A stretch of DNA of 64,000 bases from Polyangiaceae bacterium (GCA_013214025.1 JABSRN010000068.1:1-64000); one strand, 5' to 3'; positions 1 through 8,470 are shown, numbered from the stretch's first letter. Notes: generated by a model from the sequence alone, not told the origin. Translations and numbers: made by a program.

Positions 1-100
1 CGTTCTTCGAAACGATCGGCCACCGCGGTGTCACGAGCGAGAGCGACTCTGGAGGAGATTGTTGCCGCTGGTGGGCCGGCATCTTGCCGGTGACGACGCG

Positions 101-937
101 CTATCGCAAAGTAGCGACCGAAATAGCCACGATCGTATCCGGCTCTTCCCGCGAATAGCTCTTCAGCAAAATCTCGCCATCCACGTCATACGCATCGTGC
201 ACGATAGTGTCCGCGGGCCAAATCGGGTTCCGAAACTGACTTTGCAGGCTCGCGATCTTATTCGCTTCGCCCCCGCAGGATTTGATGGCGACCGCGCGGC
301 AGACATAACCGTAGCTAGCGAGTCCGTGCAGGATCGGTCCGCGCTCGAAACCCACCTCTTTGGCGAACTTCGGATCGGCGTGTAGCGGGTTGTGGTCGCC
401 GCTGAGGCGGTACAACAGCGCTTGTTCGGGAGAGATGAACTCCTCGAAACTCCAAGTGGGGTCGGTGTCTTTGGGGATCTTTACGATCTTACGTTTGGGG
501 GGACGCGGGCCGCCGAAACCGCCGCCGTCACGGAAGATCACCGACCACTCGGTCTCGAATATTTTCTTGCCGTCCAGGCTGCTCTCCGTGGTGAACACCA
601 CCTGGGCGAACTTTTTCATGTCGTAGACGCCCGTCAGGGTGCCCACTGTCGACAATGTTCCGCTCGGCGGTAGCTCTTCGAATTGCCGAACCACCTGTCC
701 GCCGTGCACCATCATCGCGGCGTTGCCTCCGCACAATCCAATCAATGGTTCAAGCAGAGCGTAGGCCGGTACCACTCCAAAGCTCGGGTACACTTTCGGT
801 CCGTGTGCCTCGTAAAGGTAAGGTAGCTCGTCGCGTTTCGCGCCGATGCCGAGGGCGTATAAACCCAAGGTTTTCCAGTCGTAGGCTAGCTCGTAGCAAT
901 CGGTGGTGGAACCCACCTTGGACACATCAAGACTCAT
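101..937 (-). CDS. MaoC-like (R)-specific enoyl-CoA hydratase, double hot-dog
   Basis: The 278-aa protein matches the two-domain hydratase 2 family, which hydrates trans-2-enoyl-CoA to (R)-3-hydroxyacyl-CoA in beta-oxidation or polyketide/PHA supply. The C-terminal half (about residues 165-278) carries the hydratase 2 signature LSGDHNPLHADPKFA with the catalytic Asp/His pair, followed by the conserved GPILHGL. The N-terminal half is the degenerate hot-dog domain that holds the acyl chain. There is no signal peptide, so it should be cytoplasmic. ATG start at 937. It is divergent from the FliR-like gene across a 74-bp gap, and no other fatty-acid gene is in view. The family call is firm; chain-length preference cannot be read from sequence. 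Confidence 0.88.
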   Translation of the reverse strand: MSLDVSKVGSTTDCYELAYDWKTLGLYALGIGAKRDELPYLYEAHGPKVYPSFGVVPAYALLEPLIGLCGGNAAMMVHGGQVVRQFEELPPSGTLSTVGTLTGVYDMKKFAQVVFTTESSLDGKKIFETEWSVIFRDGGGFGGPRPPKRKIVKIPKDTDPTWSFEEFISPEQALLYRLSGDHNPLHADPKFAKEVGFERGPILHGLASYGYVCRAVAIKSCGGEANKIASLQSQFRNPIWPADTIVHDAYDVDGEILLKSYSREEPDTIVAISVATLR

Positions 938-1011
938 CGATTTCCTCTCGGGACAGGGGGTTTCTACGCCCGCGGCCTAGCTGCCGTCAATCGTGCTAAC
1001 ACCCCCCTCGC

Positions 1012-1728
1012 ATGGGGACGGTACCGGCAGAGCTTTGGTCGGGTTTCGGGCCCGAAGCAGCAGAGCTTCACGCCTGGGGCATTGCCTTCGCGCGGCTGCT
1101 GCCGACCATGTTCCTGCTGCCTGCCTTTGGTTTGGGGCTGATGCCAACGAGTGTTCGGTGGGCGATCGGTGGGGCGCTAGCCCTCGCCCTTTGCCCGGCA
1201 ATACTAGCCAGTGGCGGCACATCGGAGGTCGAGTGGGGAGCCGCCGCCGTCGCCCGAGCGATGTTGTCCGGCATGCCGGTGGCCGTCAGCGCAGCCGTAC
1301 CACTTTGGGTGGCAATTACGGCCGGAGGCATGGCCCACGATCTACTCGGCCAGGGCCACGCAGGCGCGGAGCCGGCCCCATGCCATATTCCATTGGGGTT
1401 TCTGTTTCTGCTCGTCGGAAGTTTTGTGTTCCTCCAGAGCGGCGCGCTGATGCCGGTGCTCGCGAGGCTGGCGGCCGTGGACGACTCTTGGTCGCTGATC
1501 GGCATTGCCGAAAAAATCACCGCCGGCATCTCCCTGGCCGTCGCAGTGGCGGCCCCCATCGCTGTCGCCGCGGTCGTGGTGGATCTCACTCTTGCGCTCA
1601 TGCAGCGCCAGTTGCCCAATCTCAGCGTCTCGATGGTGTTGGCACCCGTGCGCGCCGTGGTGTTACTCGGGGCTGTAGCGCTCTCCCTGGACGGAATGTT
1701 GTGGGTGTTGTCGGCTGAGTTCGGCTGA
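1012..1728 (+). CDS. FliR/SctT-family export-apparatus membrane protein (orphan)
   Basis: The 238-aa protein is strongly hydrophobic with about six membrane segments. It has the FliR/SctT layout: an N-terminal FARLLPTMFLLPAFGLG segment, and a C-terminal VVDLTLALMQRQLPNLSVS stretch that resembles the family core ending in Pro-Gln-Leu-Asn. FliR and SctT form part of the inner-membrane export gate of flagellar and non-flagellar type III secretion. No fliP, fliQ, flhB or sct gene lies nearby, so its partners must be elsewhere or it is a remnant. ATG start at 1012. A perfect 10-bp tandem duplication covers the stop codon. It could instead be a divergent membrane protein of unknown role. Confidence 0.68.
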   Translation: MGTVPAELWSGFGPEAAELHAWGIAFARLLPTMFLLPAFGLGLMPTSVRWAIGGALALALCPAILASGGTSEVEWGAAAVARAMLSGMPVAVSAAVPLWVAITAGGMAHDLLGQGHAGAEPAPCHIPLGFLFLLVGSFVFLQSGALMPVLARLAAVDDSWSLIGIAEKITAGISLAVAVAAPIAVAAVVVDLTLALMQRQLPNLSVSMVLAPVRAVVLLGAVALSLDGMLWVLSAEFG

Positions 1729-1730
1729 GT
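1711..1730. repeat. 10-bp tandem duplication over the fliR-like stop codon
   Basis: TCGGCTGAGT occurs twice head to tail (1711-1720 and 1721-1730). The TGA stop (1726-1728) lies inside the second copy. Confidence 0.95.
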
Positions 1731-1753
1731 TTGCGCGGTGTCAAGACTGCGCG

Positions 1754-1789
1754 CGGCGTCGAGACCGAGCGCCGCATCGAGACCGAGCG
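1754..1789. repeat. 18-bp tandem repeat, two copies
   Basis: Two 18-bp units (1754-1771 and 1772-1789) match at 16 of 18 positions and share the core TCGAGACCGAGCG. They lie in the gap between the convergent FliR-like gene and the outer-membrane protein gene. Confidence 0.85.
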
Positions 1790-1819
1790 CGGGGCGCCAG
1801 TTGCGAGGGCTGGAAGCCG

Positions 1820-2611
1820 TTAATGAAAAACAACCCCTAGGCTCAACCCTAGATCGACCATGTTGACATTGCTCTGCAGGGACGCTTCGTCGCCAAAGGG
1901 AGTGCGCGCAGGATCTTCGGGAAGGAACCAGCGACCGGTGCGGATCGTGCCGCCGGCGTATAACTCGTCGCCGAGAAAGAATTGAAGGCCCGCGGACAAA
2001 CCCGCCGTAAATCCTTCGGTGATCAAGGTGGCTCCGCTGGGTCCGACGAGGGTCTGGGATTGATCGCCTTGGCTAGTCTCGAAGGTATCGCCGATGATAA
2101 CAATGCCGGAGGTCAGTCCGACCCAGCCTTCGAAGTTGTCGGTAATGAGCGGGTAGTGGCGCACGGTGGTCTCGACCGTCATGTAACGCCGGAAGTGTTC
2201 ACGAGCCAGATCCGGCGACTGTTGGATCGGGGAGTCCGCGGTCCGGGTCAGCGCGAGGGACAGGCCGGCGCCAACAGAAAACGTGGGGCTGACGCGGAAC
2301 AGGGGCCAGGCGTTGGCTTGGAAGCTGGTATCTCCGGTGGTGCACGCTTCGTCGGGGCTGACACAGACCGCCGCGCCGGGCAGGGTCAGCATGCCGATGC
2401 CGAATTCTGCGACGGCGTGGGGCCGAAAGGTTGCGTGGGGCATCACTGTGGGAGCAAGACCCAGATCGATAGACTCACCAGATGGCGCTGCCAGCGTAGC
2501 CCGGGGCGGCGGTTTTTCTCGCGGGTCGGCGTGGGCCGACAGGGCCAGCGCAGAGTTCACGAGACACACTAGGCCACTCGCTCCACCCACCAGATACCTC
2601 AATGCCGTCAC
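1820..2611 (-). CDS. Predicted outer-membrane beta-barrel protein, unknown function
   Basis: I do not recognise a named family. The 263-aa product starts with a GTG codon and a Sec-type signal ending near Ala-His-Ala (about residue 28). Alternating hydrophobic/polar stretches rich in Gly, Thr and aromatics follow, and the protein ends in Val-Val-Phe-His, with Phe next to the C-terminus as in outer-membrane barrels. Two Cys (motif AAVCVSPDEACTT) sit in a predicted early loop and could pair. The layout resembles the protein at 19155-19892: signal, early Cys-pair loop, barrel, aromatic-rich strands. It is convergent with the FliR-like gene, and the kinase downstream is separate. A small porin or surface protein is likely; substrate unknown. 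Confidence 0.6.
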   Translation of the reverse strand: MTALRYLVGGASGLVCLVNSALALSAHADPREKPPPRATLAAPSGESIDLGLAPTVMPHATFRPHAVAEFGIGMLTLPGAAVCVSPDEACTTGDTSFQANAWPLFRVSPTFSVGAGLSLALTRTADSPIQQSPDLAREHFRRYMTVETTVRHYPLITDNFEGWVGLTSGIVIIGDTFETSQGDQSQTLVGPSGATLITEGFTAGLSAGLQFFLGDELYAGGTIRTGRWFLPEDPARTPFGDEASLQSNVNMVDLGLSLGVVFH

Positions 2612-2677
2612 CCTGCGAGGATAGCGCGAATGTTCCAGACGCCCAAGCTGTAGAGCTGTGGCGTGGTAGGGGCGGCG

Positions 2678-2709
2678 GCTGTAGGGGGTGGTGGCTGTAG
2701 GGGGCGGGA
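2678..2709. repeat. 16-bp imperfect tandem repeat just past the kinase stop
   Basis: GCTGTAGGGGG starts at 2678 and again at 2694, with 13 of 16 positions identical across the unit, and a weaker partial copy lies to the left. The repeat begins a few bases beyond the stop codon of the minus-strand kinase gene. Confidence 0.8.
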
Positions 2710-2712
2710 CGT

Positions 2713-3783
2713 TCAGCGCGGTCCCATCAAGGTTGCCCCCAAACCGAGGTGAGTTTCGAGACTTCCTGCCGAGACCGCTGCATGGGCTAGCCGTCGACCG
2801 AAGGCGCGTGCGTCCGTTTCGCGGTCCGCCGGAGACTTGCTCAAGTTGGCTTGGACCAGGTCACTGATAGCGACGGGCACACTGGGAGCTCTCTCGGCGA
2901 GTGGGCGGGGGGGGTGCAGACGGTGTTGGATGAGCACGCCGATGGCGTTTCCCCCTTCGAAGGGAGGCTGTCCAGACAGACAACGGTAGAGCAGGCAAGC
3001 GATCGAGTACACGTCGCCGGGGGCCTCGACCGTTTCGCCCCGACTGCCTTCCGGAGACATATACAGCGCGCTGCCAAACAAGCTACCGGCTAGGGTCGCG
3101 AGTTGATCGTCGTGACCAACGGCTGCCACGCCAAAATCCAGCACCTTGACGAAGCTTTCGTCCGCGCCTTGTCGCACGAGCATCACGTTTTCAGGTTTGA
3201 TGTCCCGGTGCACGACGCCCTGGCCGTGAGCTTCCCCCATGGCGTCGCAGATCTGCAGCACGATGTGCAGAGCCGTCGCGATATCGAGCTTCCCGCCTGC
3301 CTGCTCCAGTATCTGCCCCAAGTGCTGGCCGTCGAGGAATTCCATTACCAGATAGGCTTCACCCGAGCTGCCCGCAGGCGGGTCCGCGCTGTCATCGGGC
3401 TCCGCGCGGGTCGGCAAACACCCGTGGCTGAGCAGGCTGACGAGGTTCGGGTGAGCGAGATAGGCTGAGGCCCTGCCTTCGCGCGCAAAACGAGCCTGTA
3501 TCAGTTCGTCGTTCACGTGCTGTGCGTGGAGGATCTTGACCGCCACGAACCGCTCCAGAGAGGCTTGGTGCGCGCGGTACACACTGGCCATCGCGCCCTC
3601 GCCCACCTTCTCTTCGATACGGAATTGTCCGTCAAGAACGAGCCCGATTCTGGGATCTGTACCGCTCACCTCGGACAGCGGGCTGCCGTCGACGGGGCAA
3701 AATGTGGATTCTTTTCCGAAGCGCCCCTGACACTGGGGGCAGATTTGCGGACCAAGAACCATCGTCGTGCACGAGCCTACCAT
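2713..3783 (-). CDS. Ser/Thr protein kinase with N-terminal zinc ribbon
   Basis: The 356-aa protein is a eukaryotic-like kinase of the kind abundant in myxobacteria. Residues 15-33 form a CPQC...CPVDG zinc ribbon. The kinase domain follows, with Gly-rich loop GEGAMASVY (about 61-69), VAVK lysine (about 83), catalytic HRDIKPEN (about 192), DFG (about 217) and a SPE version of the APE motif. All residues needed for phosphotransfer appear present. No TM segment is visible, so it is probably cytoplasmic, unlike the kinase at 22311. The start could be Met1 (3783) or Met8 (3762). No cognate phosphatase is adjacent; the nearest PP2C is 13 kb away. Confidence 0.9.
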   Translation of the reverse strand: MVGSCTTMVLGPQICPQCQGRFGKESTFCPVDGSPLSEVSGTDPRIGLVLDGQFRIEEKVGEGAMASVYRAHQASLERFVAVKILHAQHVNDELIQARFAREGRASAYLAHPNLVSLLSHGCLPTRAEPDDSADPPAGSSGEAYLVMEFLDGQHLGQILEQAGGKLDIATALHIVLQICDAMGEAHGQGVVHRDIKPENVMLVRQGADESFVKVLDFGVAAVGHDDQLATLAGSLFGSALYMSPEGSRGETVEAPGDVYSIACLLYRCLSGQPPFEGGNAIGVLIQHRLHPPRPLAERAPSVPVAISDLVQANLSKSPADRETDARAFGRRLAHAAVSAGSLETHLGLGATLMGPR

Positions 3784-4175
3784 GTTGGCCGCCCCGCTCA
3801 GGCAGCACCCCGGGCGGTCTCACCCTAGAAACTGCGGCAATTTTGAGTTGGGCCAGCAGGCCCGGACGCTCCCCGTGTTTGTGTCCGAAGCCGCCCGAAG
3901 TCGCTTCTCAGGGGCGCCGCTGTCCGGTAGTTTCCCCCATGAGTTTCGGTCCCTCCGACCCTTGTTGAAGCTCCATTCCCCGTGTTTCCTCGGCCTTTGT
4001 TCTCCCCGGCACCGCCCCTACGGGCCAACTCACGCCCGGGCAATGACGACCGGGGTACGAGCACCGGACCTGGCTCACGATCCGCGGCTGGTTTCGAGTT
4101 TGCCCTGGGGCCCAAGCAGAGCTCGGCAGCCGTCCGGGCCGGCGTAGTCACGGGCTATGCCTATAGCGGGGCGCC
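3784..4175. other. 392-bp gap between the divergent kinase and scpA
   Basis: It should hold promoters for both the kinase and scpA-scpB. I see no clear -35/-10 pair, strong hairpin or repeat. Overlapping open frames here are Pro/Arg-rich and lack any family feature. Confidence 0.5.
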
Positions 4176-5570
4176 ATGAGTAAGAAGGACCCGAAAGCGA
4201 GGAAGCTCAAGGCCGTGGGCAGCGACTCCGAGCCGCCGGACTCCGACGATATCCCGCGGGATCCCAACGCCTATCGCGTAGAAATTCCCAGCTTCGAAGG
4301 CCCGCTGGATCTGCTCCTGCATCTGATTCAGAAACACGAGCTGGATATTCTCGATATCCCTATCGGCTTCATCACGAAAAAGTACGTCGAGTACATCACG
4401 TTGATGCAGGGCCTCAGCATCGATCTCGCGAGCGAGTATCTGGTGATGGCCGCGACCCTCGCGCTGATCAAGTCGCGCAGCTTGCTCCCGCCGAGTCCCA
4501 TGGAGGACGAAGACGAAGACGAGTACGAGGCGGATCCGCGCGCGGAACTGGTTCGTCGTTTGCTCGAGTACCAAAAGTACAAGCTGGCGAGCGAGCAGTT
4601 GGGCGCGCGCGGCGTTACGGGGCGTGACGTGTTTGTCCGCGGTCAGTCCGTAGATGCCACAACGGGTCCGGCCGACCTGGCACAGTTGAGCATCTTCAAG
4701 CTGCTGGACGCTTTTCAACGAGTACTGACCCACTCCGATCAGACCCAAGACCACAAGATCGGGGTCGAGCAAATCTCGATCAGCGAGCGCATCAACCAGC
4801 TGAGCGATGTGCTGCACTCCAAGCGACGCGTTCGTTTCGACGAGTTGTTCGGCACCATGCGGACTCGGGGCCAGCTCATCGTCACCTTCCTCGCGCTGCT
4901 CGAAATGACGCGGCTGCGACTGACTAGGGTCACCCAAGACGGCAGTTACGCACCGATTTTCATCGAGCTGTCCGTACAAGACGGCGAGTCCCAGGCCGCG
5001 GAGCCAGGGGAAACGATCGAGCCAGGGGCAGCGACTGCGACAGGGGAAACCACTGAGCCAGGGGAAACCACTGCGTCAGGGGAAACCACTGAGCCAGGGG
5101 AAACCACTGAGCCAGGGGCAGCGACTGCGTCAGGGGAAACCACTGAGCCAGGGCCCGACAGGATATCGACACCCGATGATGCCGGGGAAACTACATCGGG
5201 CGGAACTGCGGTCACGACGGCACCAGATCTTGGCAACGAAGCCGAAACGCTTCCGGCCGACCTGGCAGCGGCTGCTGAGAAGGCACGGACGGAGGGTACG
5301 GCGAACGCCGGGGACACAGAAGCGGTTTCGGTCGGAGCGAATGCGGGCGGATCCGAGGGAGCCGTGGACGCAGTGAGCGTCAGCGACGGCGAAAGCACTT
5401 CGGACGGGAAAGCGGGGCCCGAGGGCGCGAAGGAAGCTGAGAACGTCGGTGGCACCGAAACTACCTCGGAGGCAGCGACCGAGAGTAACGCCGATGGCAC
5501 CCAGACCGAAGATAACAGTGCGAGCAATGCCCCCGAGACGCCGACTTCCGGTGCGGGCAGCGGCGATTAA
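4176..5570 (+). CDS. scpA: Segregation and condensation protein A with repetitive tail
   Basis: ScpA is the kleisin subunit of the Smc-ScpAB condensin that organises and segregates the chromosome. Residues 33-67 carry the family signature (SFEGPLDLLLHLIQKHELDI and following), and the core runs to about residue 260, the usual full length. The product is 464 aa because of a roughly 200-residue Gly/Thr/Glu/Pro and Asp/Ser-rich tail, probably disordered. Eight tandem 18-bp units encode (E/A)(P/S/T)G(E/A)(T/A)T repeats within it. ATG start at 4176. scpB follows after 26 bp, so the two are likely one operon. The tail is unusual for ScpA. Confidence 0.95.
   Translation: MSKKDPKARKLKAVGSDSEPPDSDDIPRDPNAYRVEIPSFEGPLDLLLHLIQKHELDILDIPIGFITKKYVEYITLMQGLSIDLASEYLVMAATLALIKSRSLLPPSPMEDEDEDEYEADPRAELVRRLLEYQKYKLASEQLGARGVTGRDVFVRGQSVDATTGPADLAQLSIFKLLDAFQRVLTHSDQTQDHKIGVEQISISERINQLSDVLHSKRRVRFDELFGTMRTRGQLIVTFLALLEMTRLRLTRVTQDGSYAPIFIELSVQDGESQAAEPGETIEPGAATATGETTEPGETTASGETTEPGETTEPGAATASGETTEPGPDRISTPDDAGETTSGGTAVTTAPDLGNEAETLPADLAAAAEKARTEGTANAGDTEAVSVGANAGGSEGAVDAVSVSDGESTSDGKAGPEGAKEAENVGGTETTSEAATESNADGTQTEDNSASNAPETPTSGAGSGD
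5001..5153 (+). repeat. In-frame 18-bp minisatellite in scpA, 8.5 copies
   Basis: Units of type GAG-CCA-GGG-GAA-ACC-ACT start at 5001 and repeat every 18 bp to 5144. A half unit follows. Variants change the first codons (GAG CCA, GCG TCA, GCG ACA) or the last three (GCA GCG ACT). All copies keep the reading frame, so copy-number change would alter tail length only. Confidence 0.95.
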
Positions 5571-5596
5571 TCAGAGATACGAGCGCAACATAGTTC

Positions 5597-6670
5597 ATGG
5601 CCAGAAAAAAAGCGAAAAAGAAGTCCAACCGGTCGAAGCGGTCCGGCGCCGCCACTGCCGCCGAGGTAACCGCCGAAGGTGAGTCAGCCGAAGCCGTTAA
5701 CGAGACCGAGGCCGAAGCGGCTGACGAAACTGAAGCGGCTGACGAAACCGAAACGCCAGAAGAGCCTGAGCTGACTGAGGAAACCGAAGCCTCGGGTGAC
5801 GGCGAAGAACCGGACGTTCAATCCGACGAAGGCGCGTCTGACGAAGCGGAAGCCGAGAGTGCCGAGAGCGCCGACGGCGCTGAAGGAGAAGCCAGCGCTG
5901 AGGACGAAGCTACCGTCGACGGCGAAGCCAGCGCTGAGGACGAAGCAGCCGAGCTGCTGGTCTCAGGCAAACACATGAAGGCGTCGTTCGAAGCGCTGCT
6001 ATTTTCCTCGGACCGTCCTCTCACCGTGCGAGAGCTCGCCCGTTACGTGAAGACGGACAAGGCACGAGCCGCCGAGCTCCTAGCCGAGCTTCAGGAAGAG
6101 TACTCTCTCCGGGGTATCACCGTTCACGAGGTGGCCGGCGGTTACTGTTTCCGCAGCAGCAGCACGTACATGTCCGTGGTGCAAAAGATGCTGTCGCTGC
6201 GCCCGGTACGGCTCACCCGCGCCCAGCTGGAGACGCTGGCGATCATCGCTTATCGCCAGCCGCTGACGCGCCCGGAGGTGGATGACGTGCGTGGAGTTGA
6301 TACCGGCCCCGTCATCAAGGGTTTGCTCGAGCGAGATCTGGTCAAGATCTTGGGCAAGAAGGATGAGCCGGGTCGGCCCATGCTGTACGGAACCACCCAA
6401 GCATTCTTGGAGCTGTTCAACCTGGAGAGTTTGCAAGGCCTGCCGACCCTCAAGGAGTTCACGGAGCTGAGCGACGAGTCCAAGGATCGCTTTGCCAAAC
6501 AGACTGGCGAAGATGCGCCGGACGGCGAAATCGCGCCGGAGCCGGAGCCCGAGTCGGAACCACCCCCTACGTCCGAAGACTCGGATGACGCTGACGGCGA
6601 CGATTCTGACGGCGACGATTCTGACGGCGATGACGATTCTGACGATGACGATGACGACGACGACGACTGA
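5597..6670 (+). CDS. scpB: Segregation and condensation protein B with acidic extensions
   Basis: ScpB is the winged-helix partner of ScpA in the Smc condensin. The conserved part covers about residues 125-290 and includes QLETLAIIAYRQPLTRPEV, VIKGLLERDLV and GRPMLYGTT, typical of ScpB. The N-terminal 120 residues are a Glu/Ala-rich acidic stretch after a basic MARKKAKKKSNRSKR start. The C-terminal 60 residues are Glu/Pro-rich and end in a run of Asp. At 357 aa it is well over the usual ~200 aa. It follows scpA by 26 bp. Both condensin partners carry long acidic tails, which may be a lineage trait. Confidence 0.94.
   Translation: MARKKAKKKSNRSKRSGAATAAEVTAEGESAEAVNETEAEAADETEAADETETPEEPELTEETEASGDGEEPDVQSDEGASDEAEAESAESADGAEGEASAEDEATVDGEASAEDEAAELLVSGKHMKASFEALLFSSDRPLTVRELARYVKTDKARAAELLAELQEEYSLRGITVHEVAGGYCFRSSSTYMSVVQKMLSLRPVRLTRAQLETLAIIAYRQPLTRPEVDDVRGVDTGPVIKGLLERDLVKILGKKDEPGRPMLYGTTQAFLELFNLESLQGLPTLKEFTELSDESKDRFAKQTGEDAPDGEIAPEPEPESEPPPTSEDSDDADGDDSDGDDSDGDDDSDDDDDDDDD
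6593..6640 (+). repeat. In-frame 15-bp repeats encoding the ScpB Asp-rich tail
   Basis: GACGGCGACGATTCT is repeated at 6593 and 6608. A third 18-bp variant runs from 6623 to 6640. The units encode Asp-Gly-Asp-Asp-Ser and are followed by a poly-Asp run to the stop. Confidence 0.9.
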
Positions 6671-6702
6671 CGAGCCGCTAGCTCAGCGAGCCGCTAACGG
6701 AG
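6671..6702. repeat. 16-bp tandem repeat after the scpB stop
   Basis: CGAGCCGCTA begins at 6671 and again at 6687, with 13 of 16 positions matching across the unit. The repeat starts directly after the scpB TGA. The TAG stop of the convergent small gene (6678-6680) lies in the first copy. Confidence 0.9.
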
Positions 6703-6881
6703 CTGACGGACAGCATCTGGTCGCAGTGGCGCTTAGTGGGAAATCGCTCTCCCGCTAGCCATTTCAGCACGACGCGGTGTTCGATACTCAGATGGCAGGC
6801 CAGCTGGTAGCTGGACCACCCCTGTCGCTCCAGAAACGCCAAAATATCGGGGCCGAACACGTTTTCGACGATAACACGCAA
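6678..6881 (-). CDS. Small helix-turn-helix-like protein (tentative)
   Basis: A short frame of about 67 codons from a TTG at 6881 encodes FGPDILAFLERQGWSSYQLA followed by a second helix and KWLAGERFPTKRH. This pattern fits an Xre-type helix-turn-helix, in which a first helix and a Ser-x-x-x-Leu-Ala turn lead to a recognition helix ending in a Trp-Leu-x-Gly signature. The open frame continues upstream, but its Arg/Pro-rich translation lies antisense to the next gene and is not credible. No good ribosome site precedes the TTG, so the start is uncertain. It could be a small DNA-binding regulator or the remnant of a larger one. Confidence 0.42.
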   Translation of the reverse strand: MRVIVENVFGPDILAFLERQGWSSYQLACHLSIEHRVVLKWLAGERFPTKRHCDQMLSVSSVSGSLS

Positions 6882-6910
6882 CTCCCGCGCTCGGCAGCCG
6901 ATCAGACTGC

Positions 6911-8470
6911 ATGGTAAAATTGCGGCGGGCGTTCGTTGTTCACTGGGGACTGATGGGGGTTTGCGGGTGCGCGGCGCCACTCCCAGATATTTATCGGGAG
7001 GACGCCGTGCCTCCGGCGGAGCTGAAATTTCAGCCTGCGCTGGTGGACGGCGTCGCCGAAGCCGTGTTTCGCGTCGAGGTCGCCGATGCGGGGGAGGCTG
7101 GGGTCGTTCCGCTGCGTCTATTTGCGGGGGACCTCTCTTCCTACGATTTACGCGGGATCGCGAAGGACGAAGTATCCCGGAGTCTCGCGGAGCGAGAGCT
7201 GAAGCTACGGAGCTGGCCGGGCTCTGGCGGCGGGTCGATCTTGGCGCCCGAGGCTGCATTGCCGGAGGGCATCTATACGCTGGCGTCGTCGGAGGGCGCT
7301 GTGCTTCGAGAATTCCGCGTTGAGTCGGAGCGCCCCGTGTTCACGCGGGTGTGGCCGGGCAGCCAGGCCTCTTCGTCATCGACGATGGTGTTCTGTCACA
7401 ATACGGCCCAGCCCGCTGCCGCCCAGCTAGAGGCGGCCGGCGAAACCGACGTGCAGAACGGTTCCGAGCCGGTGCAACTTTGGTTGGGTTTACCTGGGCT
7501 CGAAAGCACGGAAGCTGGTTTCGAGAGAGTCGCGGTTTCGAGCCAGTTCGCCAGTTTTCAGTGCCTCAGTTTGCAAGCGGGCAATGGTCGGCAGCTCCCG
7601 TTCGGATTCGTTCCCCCGGTGTCCGCTTTCGGCGTGTTGCTCGATCCGGCGCCGCTCGGGCATGAGGATGCGGTGCCGCCAGTGCCGACCGAGCTCTCGG
7701 CAGAATGTGTGGCGGAGGAATTTCCGATCGGTCCGGGCTGTATCGAAGTTCAGGACGACAGACTGATCGTTCGCCCACCTGCTGGGGAGTCTCTCTGGTC
7801 GGTCGTGGGTAGCGACCATCATTGGGTTCGAGTCTCGGACGGGCCCGCGCGATTCGTTCTCCGCGGGCTGGCTCCGAATACCCGACAGGGCCTCCGGTTC
7901 ACGATCCTCCATCCCGGCGGTACGGATTCCGTCGACGTACAAGTCTCGACGCCAGAAGCCTCCGCCCACGTGGTCATCAACGAAGTCATGCCGAACCCCG
8001 TGGGAATGGAACCCGAGCAGGAGTGGGTGGAGCTATACAATGACGGAACTATTCCGGTTTGTCTCAGGGGATGGGTTTTTGAGGATGTGGGCGGAAGTGC
8101 GTTGCTGCCCGACCTTCGTCTACCGCCTGGGGCATTTGCGCTGCTGGTGGGGCCGGGATACCTACCAGATGGGGACTACGACGCGGTCGCCGTCGAAGGG
8201 ACGCCCGTGCTTGTATTAGAGAAGCTAGCCAACCAGGGGTTGTCGAATTCGGGTGAATTGGTCAGGTTGCGCGACTCGCTAGGCAGGATCGTTTCGAGGC
8301 TGGCTTACGGCGATGTACTCAGTGAGGATTGTCCAGATTCTGCAGGCACAGCGGAAAATGGGGTAAGCGTGGCGCGACTGCACCCTTGGTCGCTAGACGA
8401 AAGTCAGGTAAGGTGTGAGCCTCATGCCGGAGCCAAGAGTTCACCCGGGGGTCATAACACCAGTTTCTGA
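6911..8470 (+). CDS. Lipoprotein with C-terminal lamin-tail domain (LTD)
   Basis: The 519-aa protein begins with a short basic region, a hydrophobic stretch and a Val-Cys-Gly-Cys lipobox near residue 20, so it is probably lipid-anchored. The first 340 residues are beta-rich with no family I recognise; Cys residues there could form disulfides. Residues about 350-480 match the bacterial LTD fold: a start of VVINEVMPNP, then EQEWVELYNDGT, a GWVFED turn and LPPGAFALLV. LTDs occur on secreted or surface proteins, often with nucleases or adhesins, but no catalytic domain is visible here. It is transcribed alone, divergent from the small HTH gene. Confidence 0.72.
   Translation: MVKLRRAFVVHWGLMGVCGCAAPLPDIYREDAVPPAELKFQPALVDGVAEAVFRVEVADAGEAGVVPLRLFAGDLSSYDLRGIAKDEVSRSLAERELKLRSWPGSGGGSILAPEAALPEGIYTLASSEGAVLREFRVESERPVFTRVWPGSQASSSSTMVFCHNTAQPAAAQLEAAGETDVQNGSEPVQLWLGLPGLESTEAGFERVAVSSQFASFQCLSLQAGNGRQLPFGFVPPVSAFGVLLDPAPLGHEDAVPPVPTELSAECVAEEFPIGPGCIEVQDDRLIVRPPAGESLWSVVGSDHHWVRVSDGPARFVLRGLAPNTRQGLRFTILHPGGTDSVDVQVSTPEASAHVVINEVMPNPVGMEPEQEWVELYNDGTIPVCLRGWVFEDVGGSALLPDLRLPPGAFALLVGPGYLPDGDYDAVAVEGTPVLVLEKLANQGLSNSGELVRLRDSLGRIVSRLAYGDVLSEDCPDSAGTAENGVSVARLHPWSLDESQVRCEPHAGAKSSPGGHNTSF

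Noticed and set aside
3767-4151. Open frames on both strands between the kinase and scpA
   Set aside because: Pro/Arg/Ser-rich random-looking sequence on both strands with no ribosome site.
6882-7259. Upstream extension of the small HTH-like frame
   Set aside because: Arg/Pro-rich antisense of the LTD lipoprotein gene. Only the downstream 67 codons look like a protein.
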